Origin: JAWKIJ01 sp041394325
GTDB lineage: Bacteria > Actinomycetota > Acidimicrobiia > Acidimicrobiales > Microtrichaceae
Assembly: GCA_041394325.1 (NCBI GenBank)
Contig: JAWKIJ010000001.1
Coordinates: 1,612,001-1,676,000 of the forward strand
Length of the DNA stretch: 64,000 bases
Direction of reading: 5' to 3'
Under the pieces are notes generated by a model. The model did not search any database. It saw only the letters and a program-made list of their open reading frames with translations, and had not been told where the DNA came from. This document shows positions 47,806-58,861 of this stretch, one piece after another. The position numbers and the translations under genes were made by a program. Positions within the stretch are counted from its first letter, which is position 1, and each line of letters begins with the position of its first letter.

Positions 47806-49316
47806 CGGAGTCCGAGAGCCCTGCGCGATCACGCGCACGAGCCGCGGCGCGGATGGTGGTTCGCTCGTCGCTGTTGCGCCCGGACCGCGGGCCCTCGTTG
47901 GAGGAGGTCGGTGGGGAGTACCGGGTCCGCCGAGTCGAGGACCCGGCCCGGCCGTCGACACTCGTACCCGTGCCGTTGGTGAGGGCTTCGCAATGGTCCG
48001 GTCGCCTCCTGGTGGTCGCGGCGGCCCTGGCGGTCGCGATCTGGGGGCTCTCCTACATCTCGTTGATCGTGATCCCGCTCATCGTCGGCACCGTCATCGC
48101 AGCGCTCCTCGAACCGGTGCGGCGTGGCCTGATCGATCGGGGTTGGTCACACGGAAGGGCCTGGCCGGTGGCGTTCCTGTTCGGGGTGGCGGTCGTCACC
48201 TCCATCGCGGTGCTCGCCGTCAGCCAGTTCTCCGCTAACTGGGACACGTTGACGCATCAGGCGGGGAGCGGTCTCGACCACCTCAACGACTGGTTGCACC
48301 GCGGGCCGCTGCACATGCGGCCCGGTCAGCTCGAGGAAGCGTTCAACAAGGCGATCAGCGGCGCGAGGAAGGACCCCAGCAAGATCGTCGACGGTACGTT
48401 GTCGGCCTTGAGCACCGGGGCCAGCATGCTCGCAGCCGGGCTGCTCACTCTCATTACCACGCTGTTCGTGATGAAGGACCGGTCGCTGATGTGGACCTGG
48501 TTCTGTCGGGCCTTCCCCCCGCCGGGGAGGGCCAGGGTCGACTCGGCGGGCCGGATCGGCTGGAACACGCTCGTGAACTACACGCGGGTGACCCTCACCT
48601 CGGCGGTGGTCGATTCGGTCTGCATCGGCACCGCCGCGGCGATCGCCGGGCTCCCGGTCGCGTTCGCGTTGGCGACGATCGTGTTCCTGGTGGCGTTCAT
48701 CCCCATGGTCGGGGCGATCTTCTCGGGAGCGCTGGTCGTGCTGGTGGCACTCGTTTCCAAGGGAGTGGGAACCGCGCTGATCATGGCATTGGTGGTGCTG
48801 GTGGTGCAGCAGCTCGACGCGAACGTCATGTACCCGTACCTCGCGTCGAGGCACCTGGCGCTGCATCCGCTCGCGTCGCTGCTGCTCGTCGCCGGTGGAG
48901 GGGTCGCCGCGGGGGTCTTCGGGGCGTTCGTGGCCGTCCCGATCGCCGCGATGACGGTGTCGGTCGTCGGTGACCTCCGCCGGACCTCGCCGCACGCGTC
49001 GTCCGTGGAGTCGCTCCGGCCGGACGAGCAGGACGAGCCGGACGAGCCGGACCTGTCCGGCGGCGGGCGACGGACCCGTCCGGCTGAGCGGTCGGAGGCG
49101 AGGACGTGCCGGCTCCCGCTGCAGGGCCGGCACACGGCATTCGCCCTCGCGAGCGGCGCGACGTCGGGGTGTGCAACGATGCAGCGATGGATGACCTGCT
49201 CACCGCCCGGCTCGTCGCTGCAGGCCGACTTCTCGTCGGCCTCCTGTGCTTGGGAGCCCCGAACGTCGTGCTCAAGCTGGCGGGACCGGAGTCCTCGCCG
49301 ATGCTGCGGTGGATGA
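47802..49316 (+). CDS. AI-2E-type (PerM) transporter
   Basis: A protein of up to 504 residues with the AI-2E/PerM family layout: two N-terminal membrane helices, a long amphipathic region (SQFSANWDTLTHQAGSGLDH), then a C-terminal helical set (ALATIVFLVAFIPMVGAIFSG, QQLDANVMYPYLASR, VAGGGVAAGVFGAFVAVPI). The last 80 residues, from about SGGGRRTRP onward, are Ser/Arg/Cys-rich, overlap the next gene by 130 bases and look non-native; a missed frameshift near 49080 is possible, so the true end is uncertain. Cargo unknown. Confidence 0.85.
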   Translation: MTESESPARSRARAAARMVVRSSLLRPDRGPSLEEVGGEYRVRRVEDPARPSTLVPVPLVRASQWSGRLLVVAAALAVAIWGLSYISLIVIPLIVGTVIAALLEPVRRGLIDRGWSHGRAWPVAFLFGVAVVTSIAVLAVSQFSANWDTLTHQAGSGLDHLNDWLHRGPLHMRPGQLEEAFNKAISGARKDPSKIVDGTLSALSTGASMLAAGLLTLITTLFVMKDRSLMWTWFCRAFPPPGRARVDSAGRIGWNTLVNYTRVTLTSAVVDSVCIGTAAAIAGLPVAFALATIVFLVAFIPMVGAIFSGALVVLVALVSKGVGTALIMALVVLVVQQLDANVMYPYLASRHLALHPLASLLLVAGGGVAAGVFGAFVAVPIAAMTVSVVGDLRRTSPHASSVESLRPDEQDEPDEPDLSGGGRRTRPAERSEARTCRLPLQGRHTAFALASGATSGCATMQRWMTCSPPGSSLQADFSSASCAWEPRTSCSSWRDRSPRRCCGG

Positions 49317-49558
49317 CTCGCCTGTTCGGCATCCGCGACACGGTCCTGGGTGCCGGGGCGTTGGTATCGCTCAACCGCGAACAACCGGAGGTGGACTGGG
49401 TACGGATGGGCGCGGTCGCCGACACGGCCGACGCGGCCATCGCGGTGGTGTGCCGGGAGGAGCTGGGCACGAAGGGGATGGCCGGGACCCTCGGCGTGGC
49501 CGTGCCCGCCGCGGCACTCGGCTGGAAGGCCTCGTTCGGCATCGCCCGGGACCGGTGA
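49187..49558 (+). CDS. Small membrane protein of unknown function
   Basis: A 123-residue protein with three or four hydrophobic stretches (GRLLVGLLCLGAPNVVLKLAG, GIRDTVLGAGALVSL, GVAVPAAALGWKASFGI). It has no recognisable motif. The ATG at 49187 lies within the doubtful C-terminal end of the permease gene; the stop overlaps the acyltransferase start (TGATG at 49556). Confidence 0.65.
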   Translation: MDDLLTARLVAAGRLLVGLLCLGAPNVVLKLAGPESSPMLRWMTRLFGIRDTVLGAGALVSLNREQPEVDWVRMGAVADTADAAIAVVCREELGTKGMAGTLGVAVPAAALGWKASFGIARDR

Positions 49559-50166
49559 TGGCGGTCAGGATCCGAGCCTGGTTGTCACGTCTGGCACTGA
49601 GTTTGTGGCGCTGGAAGGCGGTGGGTCGACCACCGTCGGTGGGGTCGGTGATCGTGTGTGCTCCGCACACCTCCAACGTCGACTACCTGTTGATGATCTT
49701 CGTCGCGTGGTCCAACGGTATGACGCTGTCGTGGCTGGGCAAGGAGGAGCTGTTCAAGCCGCCCGTGTTGGGTCCGCTGCTGCGCGCCACCGGAGGGATC
49801 GCGGTCGACCGGAGCGCGCCGAGTGGGCTGGTCGGGCAGATGGCGGACGAGTTTCGCAGGAACCCCGGCCTGATGCTGGCGATCCCCCCGGAGGGGACGC
49901 GTAGCCGCACCGAACACTGGAAGAGCGGCTTCTACCGGATCGCCGAACGGGCCGGGGTCCCGATCTCCCTCGCGTTCATCGACAAGTCCCGGCGCCGCGT
50001 CGGATTCGGCATCGAGTTGACGCCATCGGGTGACATCGACGCCGACATGGCCCTGATCGCCGAGTTCTACGACGGAAAGGTCGGGCTCAAGCACGAGAAC
50101 TTCGGCCCGGTCCGTCTCAAGCCGGCCGAGCCTCCGGAGGATGGTGCTGCAGCGGCGCACCCTTGA
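49558..50166 (+). CDS. PlsC-like 1-acyl-glycerol-3-phosphate acyltransferase family protein
   Basis: A 202-residue acyltransferase with the HX4D motif in CAPHTSNVDYLLM, the second block VDRSAP, and EGTRS in IPPEGTRSRTEHW. This family puts acyl chains on lysophospholipids; specificity is unknown. Its start overlaps the small membrane protein gene. It runs head-on into the phosphatidylcholine synthase-like gene, overlapping by 50 bases. Confidence 0.85.
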   Translation: MAVRIRAWLSRLALSLWRWKAVGRPPSVGSVIVCAPHTSNVDYLLMIFVAWSNGMTLSWLGKEELFKPPVLGPLLRATGGIAVDRSAPSGLVGQMADEFRRNPGLMLAIPPEGTRSRTEHWKSGFYRIAERAGVPISLAFIDKSRRRVGFGIELTPSGDIDADMALIAEFYDGKVGLKHENFGPVRLKPAEPPEDGAAAAHP

Positions 50167-50890
50167 TCGTGCGGGCGACACCGACGCCGACGATCCACAA
50201 CGCACCCAGGTAGACGATCGCCTGCATGATCCGCTCGTCGGTCCCCAGGCAGCTCACCGCACAGAACTCGGTCCGATGCTTGAGGATCCACGTCAGTCGA
50301 ACCAGGGCGGCGAGCCAGATCACGAGCACCGGGAGCGTGATCGACCGGAGGTCGCGCACCCGCACCGGGTGGATGAACCGGACCGGCACGATCGTGAAGA
50401 CCGTCAACACGACCACGATCACCGCGTTGACCATCCTCGGGCTCTGGAGCACGAACATCACGTTCACGACCAGGTTCCACATCGCCGGGAAGCCGCGGAA
50501 GTAGTGGTCCTCGGTCATGATGTCGGTGAGGGAGAACAGGTAGAGGGCACTCAGCAACATCAGCGAGACACCCAGCAGGCCGAAGCCCTTGGGGAGCAGG
50601 CCGAACTCGTGGATGAAGAACGCGGGCGCAACGACCGTGGTCACGTAGTCGATGATGAGGTCCATGACATGTCCGTCGATGTGGGGGAGCACCGCGGAGA
50701 TCTCGTAGCGACGGGCGATCGGCCCGTCCAGCCCGTCGATGACCATCGCGACCATCATCCATGTCAGCGAGGCGCGGGGACTGCCGTCCAAGGCGGACAG
50801 GAGGGCGAGGAAGCCGGCGATGATCCCGACGGCGGTGAACACGTGGATCGCCCACGCGATCTGCGGCCGGCTCAGATCGGGTGGGGACAT
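50117..50890 (-). CDS. CDP-alcohol phosphatidyltransferase, phosphatidylcholine synthase-like
   Basis: A 257-residue membrane enzyme. The family motif DG-x2-AR-x-G-x3-D-x3-D is seen as DGLDGPIARRY followed by DGHVMDLIIDYV. The N-terminal AWAIHVFTAVGIIAGFLALL and the closing segments agree with bacterial phosphatidylcholine synthases (Pcs), which condense CDP-diacylglycerol with choline. About eight membrane helices. Its ATG (50888-50890) overlaps the divergent HemW-like ATG (50889-50891). Confidence 0.83.
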   Translation of the reverse strand: MSPPDLSRPQIAWAIHVFTAVGIIAGFLALLSALDGSPRASLTWMMVAMVIDGLDGPIARRYEISAVLPHIDGHVMDLIIDYVTTVVAPAFFIHEFGLLPKGFGLLGVSLMLLSALYLFSLTDIMTEDHYFRGFPAMWNLVVNVMFVLQSPRMVNAVIVVVLTVFTIVPVRFIHPVRVRDLRSITLPVLVIWLAALVRLTWILKHRTEFCAVSCLGTDERIMQAIVYLGALWIVGVGVARTIKGAPLQHHPPEARPA

Positions 50891-52055
50891 GGCTGAGGAG
50901 GCTACGGCGATCCGGCGCCTCTATGTGCACGTGCCCTTCTGCCCGTCGATCTGTCCGTGGTGCAACTTCCACGTCACACTCCGTCGTGACGACGGAGTGG
51001 AGGACTTCCTGCGGCGTCTCGACGAGGAACTCGCCGACGCGTCACAGCGGACGGCCTTCGCCCTCGACTCGCTTTACCTCGGTGGGGGGACGCCGTCGGG
51101 GTTGCGGATCGACGAGTTGGAGCGCCTTCTGGCGTCGGTACGACGGCACACCGGGTGGTGTCCCGGCGACGATGCGGAGGTGACGTTGGAGGTGCATCCC
51201 TCCACCGCCGACCCCGACGCGGCCTCGGCATGGGCCGGTTTGGGTGTGAACCGATTCAGCATCGGCGCGCAGTCCTTCGACGATTCGGTGTTGGGATGGC
51301 TCGAACGGCCCCACGACGCGACCCGGGCCCGGCTCGCGGTCGAGTGTTGTGTCGAGGTCGCCGAGGCCCGTGTTCCGTCCGGGGTGGTGGCGGTGGACAT
51401 CATGGGCGCCCTTGCCGGCCAGCGGCTCGCCGACGACCTGACGGTCGCGGTCGACTCCGGCGCGCGGCACGTGTCGATGTACGTCCTCACGATCGAGGAG
51501 CGCACCGCGTGGGCGCGCCGTGCGATGAGGGTGGACGACGACGACGCCGCGCAGGCGATCGACGTGGCGTCGTCGGTGCTCGGCGGACGGGGCTTCGAGC
51601 GCTACGAGGTCTCGAACCATGCGCGTCCCGATTCGCGATGCCGTCACAACCTGGGCTACTGGCGCCACGAGCCCTTCCTGGGGGTCGGTCCCGGCGCCGC
51701 CTCGTTGAGGGTCGAGGCGCCGAGGTCGCCCGGCGGTCCACCGTCGGTGTCCCGGGTACACAACCCGACGCTCCGGGCTTGGCTCGCAGGCGACGAGCCC
51801 GAGGTCGCAGAAGTGGTCGGGGCGGACCTGGTGACCGACGTCGTGCTCTGTGGCCTGAGGGTTCGTGAGGGGCTCCGCTGGGGCGAGGTCATGGAGCGCA
51901 CGGGAGCGCCGCTTCCCTCCGTCGTGGTCGCCGCGGCGTGCAGTGCGGCGCGGGCGGGTCTGCTGGAGGTGGACGAGCTGGGGTTCCGGGCGACGGTGGC
52001 GGGGTTCGCTCGTCTCGACTCGGTGGTCGCGTCGTTGTGTGAGCACCTCCAATGA
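50889..52055 (+). CDS. hemW: HemW-like radical SAM protein (coproporphyrinogen III oxidase family)
   Basis: A 388-residue radical-SAM protein. The [4Fe-4S] cysteines are in PFCPSICPWCNF (CX3CX2C plus F), then YLGGGTPSGL, GAQSFDDSVLGWLERPHD, and RYEVSNHARP, as in HemW. The C-terminal HemN domain is reduced. HemW proteins are heme chaperones, not HemN oxidases; HemN-specific residues are missing. The ATG leaves only 12 codons before the cluster motif. Divergent start overlap with the Pcs gene is a real oddity. Confidence 0.87.
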   Translation: MAEEATAIRRLYVHVPFCPSICPWCNFHVTLRRDDGVEDFLRRLDEELADASQRTAFALDSLYLGGGTPSGLRIDELERLLASVRRHTGWCPGDDAEVTLEVHPSTADPDAASAWAGLGVNRFSIGAQSFDDSVLGWLERPHDATRARLAVECCVEVAEARVPSGVVAVDIMGALAGQRLADDLTVAVDSGARHVSMYVLTIEERTAWARRAMRVDDDDAAQAIDVASSVLGGRGFERYEVSNHARPDSRCRHNLGYWRHEPFLGVGPGAASLRVEAPRSPGGPPSVSRVHNPTLRAWLAGDEPEVAEVVGADLVTDVVLCGLRVREGLRWGEVMERTGAPLPSVVVAAACSAARAGLLEVDELGFRATVAGFARLDSVVASLCEHLQ

Positions 52056-52080
52056 CCGGGCAGGGGAGGTGCTCGGCCCG

Positions 52081-53718
52081 CTATCGCCGCAGTGACACCG
52101 GTGTCGTGACCTCGGCGTAGAAATCGTTGCCCTTGTCGTCGACCACGATGAACGCGGGGAAGTCCTCGACCTCGATCCGCCAGACCGCCTCCATCCCCAG
52201 CTCGGGATAGTCGAGGACTTCCACGTGGCGAATGCAGTCCCGCGCGAGCTTGGCGGCGGGCCCCCCGATCGATCCGAGATAGAAGCCGCCGTGAGCCTTG
52301 CACGAGTCGGTGACCGCCTTGGAGCGGTTGCCCTTTGCGAGCATCACGAACGAACCGCCGGCAGCCTGGAACTTCTCGACGTAGCCGTCCATCCGCCCCG
52401 CGGTCGTCGGTCCGAACGAACCCGACGGCATTCCTTCGGGGGTCTTGGCCGGGCCTGCGTAGTACACGGCGTGGTCGCGGAAGTAGTCGGGGAGTGGATC
52501 ACCCGCGTCGAGGCGCTCGGAGATCCTCGCATGAGCGATGTCGCGGGCCACGATCATCGTCCCGTTCAGGGCGAGGCGGGTCTTGACGGGGTAGCGGCTC
52601 AGCTCGGCGCGCACGTCGTCCATGGGGCGATTCAGGTCGATCGCGACGACGTCGCCACCGAGGTGGCGGTCGGTCACGTCGGGCAGGAACCGCGCCGGAT
52701 CGGTCTCGAGTTGCTCGAGGAAGACCCCTTCCGCGGTGATCTTGGCAAGCGCCTGGCGGTCGGCCGAACAGGACAGGGCGATGCCCACGGGGCACGACGC
52801 TCCGTGGCGGGGCAGCCGGATCACCCGAACGTCATGACAGAAGTACTTTCCGCCGAACTGCGCGCCGATACCGAAGCCACGGGTCATCTCGAGGACCTCG
52901 GCCTCCATGTCGAGGTCGCGGAAGCCGTGTGCGGACATGTCCCCGGTGGTGGGCATCGAGTCGAGGTAGCGGGTCGACGCGAGCTTGGCCGTCTCGAGGC
53001 AGAACTCCGCGGAGGTACCGCCGATGACGATCGACAGGTGATAGGGCGGGCAGGCGGACGTACCGATGTAGCGGAGGTTGCGGTCGAAGAACTCACGCAT
53101 CGACGCGGGGTTGAGCAGCGCCTTGGTCTCCTGGAAGAGGTAGCTCTTGTTGGCCGACCCACCTCCCTTCGCGATGAACAGGAACTTGTACTCGGCGCCG
53201 TCGATCGAGGAGATCTTGATCTCGGCCGGGAGGTTGTTGCCGGTGTTGCGCTCCTCCCACATGGTGAGGGGTGCCATCTGGGAGTAGCGCAGGTTCGACG
53301 TGAGATAGGTGTCGTACACGCCCCGGGCCAGGTGTCGTTCGTCTTCGCCCCCGGGCACGACCACGAACTGGCCCTTCTTGGCCTTGACGATCGCGGTACC
53401 GGTGTCCTGGCACATCGGCAGCACGCCACCCGCGGCGATCGCCGCCGTCTGGAGGAGGTACATCGCGACGAACAGGTCGGTCGAGCTGGCCTCGGGGTCG
53501 GACAGGATGTTGCGGAGCTGCTGGAGGTGGCCGGGCCGCAGGAGGTGGGCGATGTCGCGCATCGCACGAGCGGTCAGCGAGGTGAGCACCTCCGGCTCGA
53601 CGCGGAGGAACGTGTCGCCTCCTGCCTCGAAGGTTGACACCCCGTCGGTGCTCACGAGGGTGTACGGCGTCTCGTCGGGGCCCAACGGAAGGAGTTCGGA
53701 GAAGTCGAAGTCGGCCAT
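52081..53718 (-). CDS. Fumarate hydratase, class I (Fe-S)
   Basis: A 545-residue single-chain class I fumarase, which interconverts fumarate and malate. The cluster cysteines include VLPMCQDTGTAI, with GTSACPPYHLSIVIGG and GASCPVGIALSC; the beta part has AGPAKTPEGMPSGSFGPTTAGRMDGYV, a typical signature. Length and domain order are normal. It lies at the end of the gnd-zwf-pgl strand, 74 bases after pgl, and converges on hemW. No frameshift is seen. Confidence 0.94.
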   Translation of the reverse strand: MADFDFSELLPLGPDETPYTLVSTDGVSTFEAGGDTFLRVEPEVLTSLTARAMRDIAHLLRPGHLQQLRNILSDPEASSTDLFVAMYLLQTAAIAAGGVLPMCQDTGTAIVKAKKGQFVVVPGGEDERHLARGVYDTYLTSNLRYSQMAPLTMWEERNTGNNLPAEIKISSIDGAEYKFLFIAKGGGSANKSYLFQETKALLNPASMREFFDRNLRYIGTSACPPYHLSIVIGGTSAEFCLETAKLASTRYLDSMPTTGDMSAHGFRDLDMEAEVLEMTRGFGIGAQFGGKYFCHDVRVIRLPRHGASCPVGIALSCSADRQALAKITAEGVFLEQLETDPARFLPDVTDRHLGGDVVAIDLNRPMDDVRAELSRYPVKTRLALNGTMIVARDIAHARISERLDAGDPLPDYFRDHAVYYAGPAKTPEGMPSGSFGPTTAGRMDGYVEKFQAAGGSFVMLAKGNRSKAVTDSCKAHGGFYLGSIGGPAAKLARDCIRHVEVLDYPELGMEAVWRIEVEDFPAFIVVDDKGNDFYAEVTTPVSLRR

Positions 53719-53792
53719 GGGGCCAACCTACGTCGCTGCATCATGGGGTTGCGAGCGCGGGTGCGGAGTTGCGAACCCCCGGGGCCCGAGTG

Positions 53793-54482
53793 TCAGCCGA
53801 GGCCGGGATCGAGTGGGGGTGGCAGGGCGACCAGCGCGATGGTGTCGTCGGTGCTGACGCGTGCCGCCGGTATGTCGCCGCCGTGGCGCAGGGCGTCGAC
53901 CGCGCGCTCCTTGTCGCTGCCCGTGACGAGGAACAGGCGCTGCCGTGCGCGGTTGACGCAGCGCACCGTGAGGGTCATTCGTACGAACCCCGCGTAGAGC
54001 CCGCTGACCGCGACGTCACGGTCGGCGACGTCGAGCACGGGGTCTCCGGGGGGCCAACTCGCCGTATGGCCGTCTGCTCCGAGCCCGAGGTGCACGATGT
54101 CGAGCACGCCTCCACACGCGTGGTCCAACTCGTCGGCATACGCCATCGCCGCGGAGTCGAGGTCGGGTTCGGTGACGTTCATGAGGTGCACGTTTGAGTC
54201 GGCGATGGGAGCGATCGCGAGGAGTGAGGTCTTCAGCCCCACGCTGTTGCGGTCGACGTCGCGGTCCGGTGCGACCCGCTCGTCGACCTGCCACAGGTGC
54301 AGCCTGCTCCACGGAAGGTCGAACCGTGCGAGCTCGCCGAACAACGCCCACGGGGCGCGACCGCCCGACACGGCGAGGTGGCACACGTCGCGTCGGTCGA
54401 TCACGTCGCGGACCAGGGCGGCCATCAGTTCGGCGCCCTGGGTCGCGAACTGGTCCGGGTCGATGGTGCGGAAGTCGATCAT
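53793..54482 (-). CDS. pgl: 6-phosphogluconolactonase
   Basis: A 229-residue lactonase that opens 6-phosphogluconolactone. Motifs: LAVSGGRAPWALF, WQVDERVAPDRDVDRNS and HLGLGADGHTASWPPGDPVL. Slightly shorter than the family mean, mostly at the N-terminus. The ATG at 54482 is chosen for length. It is third after gnd and zwf in the same direction, with a 103-base gap after zwf. Confidence 0.93.
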   Translation of the reverse strand: MIDFRTIDPDQFATQGAELMAALVRDVIDRRDVCHLAVSGGRAPWALFGELARFDLPWSRLHLWQVDERVAPDRDVDRNSVGLKTSLLAIAPIADSNVHLMNVTEPDLDSAAMAYADELDHACGGVLDIVHLGLGADGHTASWPPGDPVLDVADRDVAVSGLYAGFVRMTLTVRCVNRARQRLFLVTGSDKERAVDALRHGGDIPAARVSTDDTIALVALPPPLDPGLG

Positions 54483-54585
54483 CGTTCCTCGTCTATCCCG
54501 GGTCGGTGGTCTCGGGTCGGGGCCGTGTGTGAGGGGTGCGGTCGGCATCGGAGCGGCCGCCCACCGGATCGGTCGGTCGGGTAGG

Positions 54586-56093
54586 TCAACCCGGTGGGGT
54601 GGGGGTGAGCCATCCCACCGAGCCTACGAGCCCGCTCGCCACTTCGGGACCCCACGTGCCGCGGGTATAGCGCTGTGCGGGTCGGGGGTTGTCCAAGGCC
54701 GGTTGCACGACCCGCCACGTCTCCTCCACCACGTCGTAACGGCCGAAGCGCCGGTGGTTGCCGTCGAGCGCGTCGTCGAGCAGGCGGGCATAGGCGTCCC
54801 ACCGTTCTCCGAGCGCCTTGGCGAAGTCGACCGACAGGTCGACCGGCTGGGTGTCGAGCTCCCTACCCGGTTCCTTGGCGTTGACGGTCATCGTGACCCC
54901 GTCGTTGCTACCGAGCCGGAAGCGGATGAGGTTGGTCGCCGGCCATGGCGGTCCGGCCTCGTCGAACAGCATCGCCGGCGGCTGGCGGAGGGAGACGACG
55001 GCCTCGGTGGCGTTGTAGGGGAGCGCCTTGCCGGCGCGGACGTTGAACGGCACCCCTGCCCATCGCCACGAGTCGATCTCGAACTGCGCGGCGACGTAGG
55101 TCTCGACACCGGAGCCCGGCGCCACCCCCGGCTCGTCGAGGTAGCCGTCGTATTGGCCGCGGACCACCTTGGACGGGTCGAGGCTTCGCATCGCGGAGAA
55201 GACCTTGAGCTTCTCGTCGGTGAGGAAGCGGCTCTGGTTGCCGACCGGAGGCTCCATCGCCAGGAGAGCGACGACCTGCAGGAGGTGGTTCTGCACGACG
55301 TCCCGTAGGCAGCCGACCGAGTCGTAGAACGCACCGCGCCCCTCCACGTCGATGGACTCGGCCATGGTGATCTGGACCGATTCCACGTAGTTGCGGTTCC
55401 ACACCGGTTCGAGGAACGTGTTGGCGAAGCGGAACACGAGCAGGTTCTCAACAGGCTCCTTCCCGAGGTAGTGGTCGATCCGGAAGATCTGATCCTCGTT
55501 GAAGTAGCGGTGCAGCACCGAGTTGAGTTCCTTCGCCGAGAGCAGGTCACGTCCGAAGGGCTTCTCGACGACGAGTCGGGAGTTGCCGTTGAGGCCGACG
55601 TTGGCGAGCGAGGTCACCACGGTCTCGAACATGGACGGTGGGATCGCCAGATAGTGGACGGGGAGTCGGGCACCCAGGGTCCCCAGGTAGTCGCGCAGCG
55701 TCGAGAAGAGTCCCGGGTCCGCGTAGTCCCCCGTCACCAGGTGAAGGTGGTCGACGAGGTGGTGGAGGACCTTCGGATCGGGCTGGTCGACCGCTGCCTC
55801 GACCGCCTGGACGGCATGGTCGCGGAACGCGTCGTCGTTCCATGTGCTGCGGGCGACGCCGACGATCGGCAGGTCGAAGTCATCCCGGGAGGCCAGCTGG
55901 TACAGCGAGGGGAACAGCTTGCGGCGTGAGAGGTCGCCGGTGGCGCCGAACAGCACCAGCGCGTCGGCCCGCCCTTGGGGGGCCGAGCCCAGCACGACGT
56001 TGGGTGTGGCGATCTCGACCGGGGAAGGGTCCGGTGGTGCACCGTCACCGGATCCGGCCGTGCTCCGGAGGACGCCCGGGTCGGCCGGGCCGC

Positions 56094-56097
<4 letters not shown>
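54586..56097 (-). CDS. zwf: Glucose-6-phosphate 1-dehydrogenase
   Basis: A 503-residue enzyme. Nucleotide site GATGDLSRRKLFPSL, catalytic RIDHYLGKEPVENLLV, and LPYNATEAVVSLR / MTVNAKEPG in the C-terminal domain. Makes 6-phosphogluconolactone and NAD(P)H. The ATG overlaps the gnd stop (ATGA at 56094-56097), so the pair is coupled. The first 30 residues (Pro/Gly-rich) are extra. Confidence 0.95.
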
Positions 56098-57134
<1,037 letters not shown>

Positions 57135-57260
57135 CGATCGGATCCTTCGTCGTCGTCGTCGATGCCACCGTAGGCCCGCGAGTGCGGTACGAGGCGACCG
57201 CACCCGGCGGGTCTCGCGTTGCGGCCCGCCCGCCGAACGATCGTCGGCCGGGCCGGATCG

Positions 57261-58731
57261 TCAGGTGACGGTGATCCGGACCGAGGTCGCCGTGGCCTGG
57301 TCGTAGAGCTTGGGGGCGGCGGTGGTTCCTGCGTGGACCTTGGGTTGTGGCCGCGTGTACGTGACGAGCCCCCCGATCATCGTTGCCGTGTCCCCCGACA
57401 CGACCACCGCCGCATCGGATCGTGTCGTGGGCAAGCGTCCCGCGAAGGAGGCGACCCCGACCGTCGGGACCGGGGTGACGACGGCATCGGTGGTCGGCGC
57501 GGCGCCGGGCGCGGTTTCGACCACCGGGGGAGGGGCGGTGCGGGTGTCGAGGTGAAGGATCTCGTTCGACCGCCCCGACGTCGTGCGTCCCCCGGCGACG
57601 AACACCGATCCTCCGGCGACGAACACCGACGCGGCCGAGAGTGCCTGAGGCAACGGTGCGCCCTCCACGGTGGTCCCGCTCGACAGGTCGACCCGCTGGA
57701 CGAAGGCCTGCGGTATGCCGTCGACCTCGCCGCCGACGACCCAGACCGCGCCGTCCGCGACGACGACGCCCGGGTGCTCCACGGGGTGGAGGAGCCGGCC
57801 GATCGTCTCGAAGGTCCTGCCGTCGACGGTCCTCAACACGTCGATGCTCGGCCCGTTGCGTTGTCGTCCACCGGCGAGCACTGCGAACGAACCGTCGGCC
57901 GCCGACGCCGCGCCGGCCCCCGCACGGGCATGGGGGAGTCGACCCTGCTCGAAGACTCTCCCGCGCCCGTCGACGGCGTAGGTCGCTCCGTAGATCCTGT
58001 TGCGGAATGCGCCACCCATCACGAGGGCGCGGCCGCGGAGCGTCGTCACCGCCGTGTCGTGCATGGCCCGGGGGAGCCGGCCGACGACGGTGGAGCGCCC
58101 GGTCCTGAGGTCGACCCGCGCGATGTTGGGAATCGAAGCCCGCAACGGGTCGAGGCCGCCGACCAGCAACGCGATGTCCCCGACCGTGGCCGCGCCCGCC
58201 TGGGACGTGGCACCGCGGGCGAGCGCGGGGTTCGGGTCGTCCTCGGAGTCGCCCTGCACCGATTCGGTCTGGAGGCGACCCGGGAGTGTCGCGGCGGTCG
58301 CGGTGGCGGCGGGAGCGGAGAACGATGCACCGCGGGGTTCGGGTGTGGAGGTGGTGGTCGGTGCGCTACCTCCTCCGAACGCGGACGATGCGAGCCAACC
58401 GACGCACAACGCCACCAGCAACGCGGACGTCAAGACGAGTCGCCGCCACGACCTCACGTGCAGTCGGATCCTCCGCGGTCGACGTCTTCGCACGGGGCCG
58501 CGGGCCGCCGATGGGTTCCGCGTCCGCGGCGACGGGGCCGACCGAGGTGCGGATCGGCCCGTTCGGGGTGAGGCGGACCTCGGGGTACGACCCGGCGGCC
58601 GGGGCCCGCGGCGGGTCGGAGCCGATCGGGTCGAGTTGGTCCGTGGGGAGCGACGGTCTGCGGGGAGCGGTGCGCGCCGAGTCGTACTCGGGCCGGGGGA
58701 ACGCCTGGGTGGGGCGCGGCGGCGAGGCCAT
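57261..58731 (-). CDS. Single-pass membrane protein with kelch-like beta-propeller (one apparent frameshift)
   Basis: About 490 residues. The N-terminal cytoplasmic part (about 85 residues) is Pro/Arg-rich (MASPPRPTQAFPRPEYDSAR), then a membrane helix (VLTSALLVALCVGWLASSAFG), then an outer domain with repeated GG(x)D/G blocks: DIALLVGGLDPLR, GRALVMGGAFRNR, SFAVLAGGRQRNG, VWVVGGEVDG, SVFVAGGRTTSGR, like a kelch propeller. Ligand unknown. The frame breaks near 58489; one CG joins ATG 58731 to the rest. It is divergent from the SpoIID-like gene. Confidence 0.72.
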
Positions 58732-58861
58732 TGCACGATTCTCGCGCCATGAGCCCCCGACAGCGCGCCATAGCGGCGCCGCGCCCGTCCGGGTGGGCCG
58801 TTCGGCGGGTCGAGCGGCCCTCCGGAGGAAATCTCGGGAGTCGTCGGTACGGTCGACGAGG

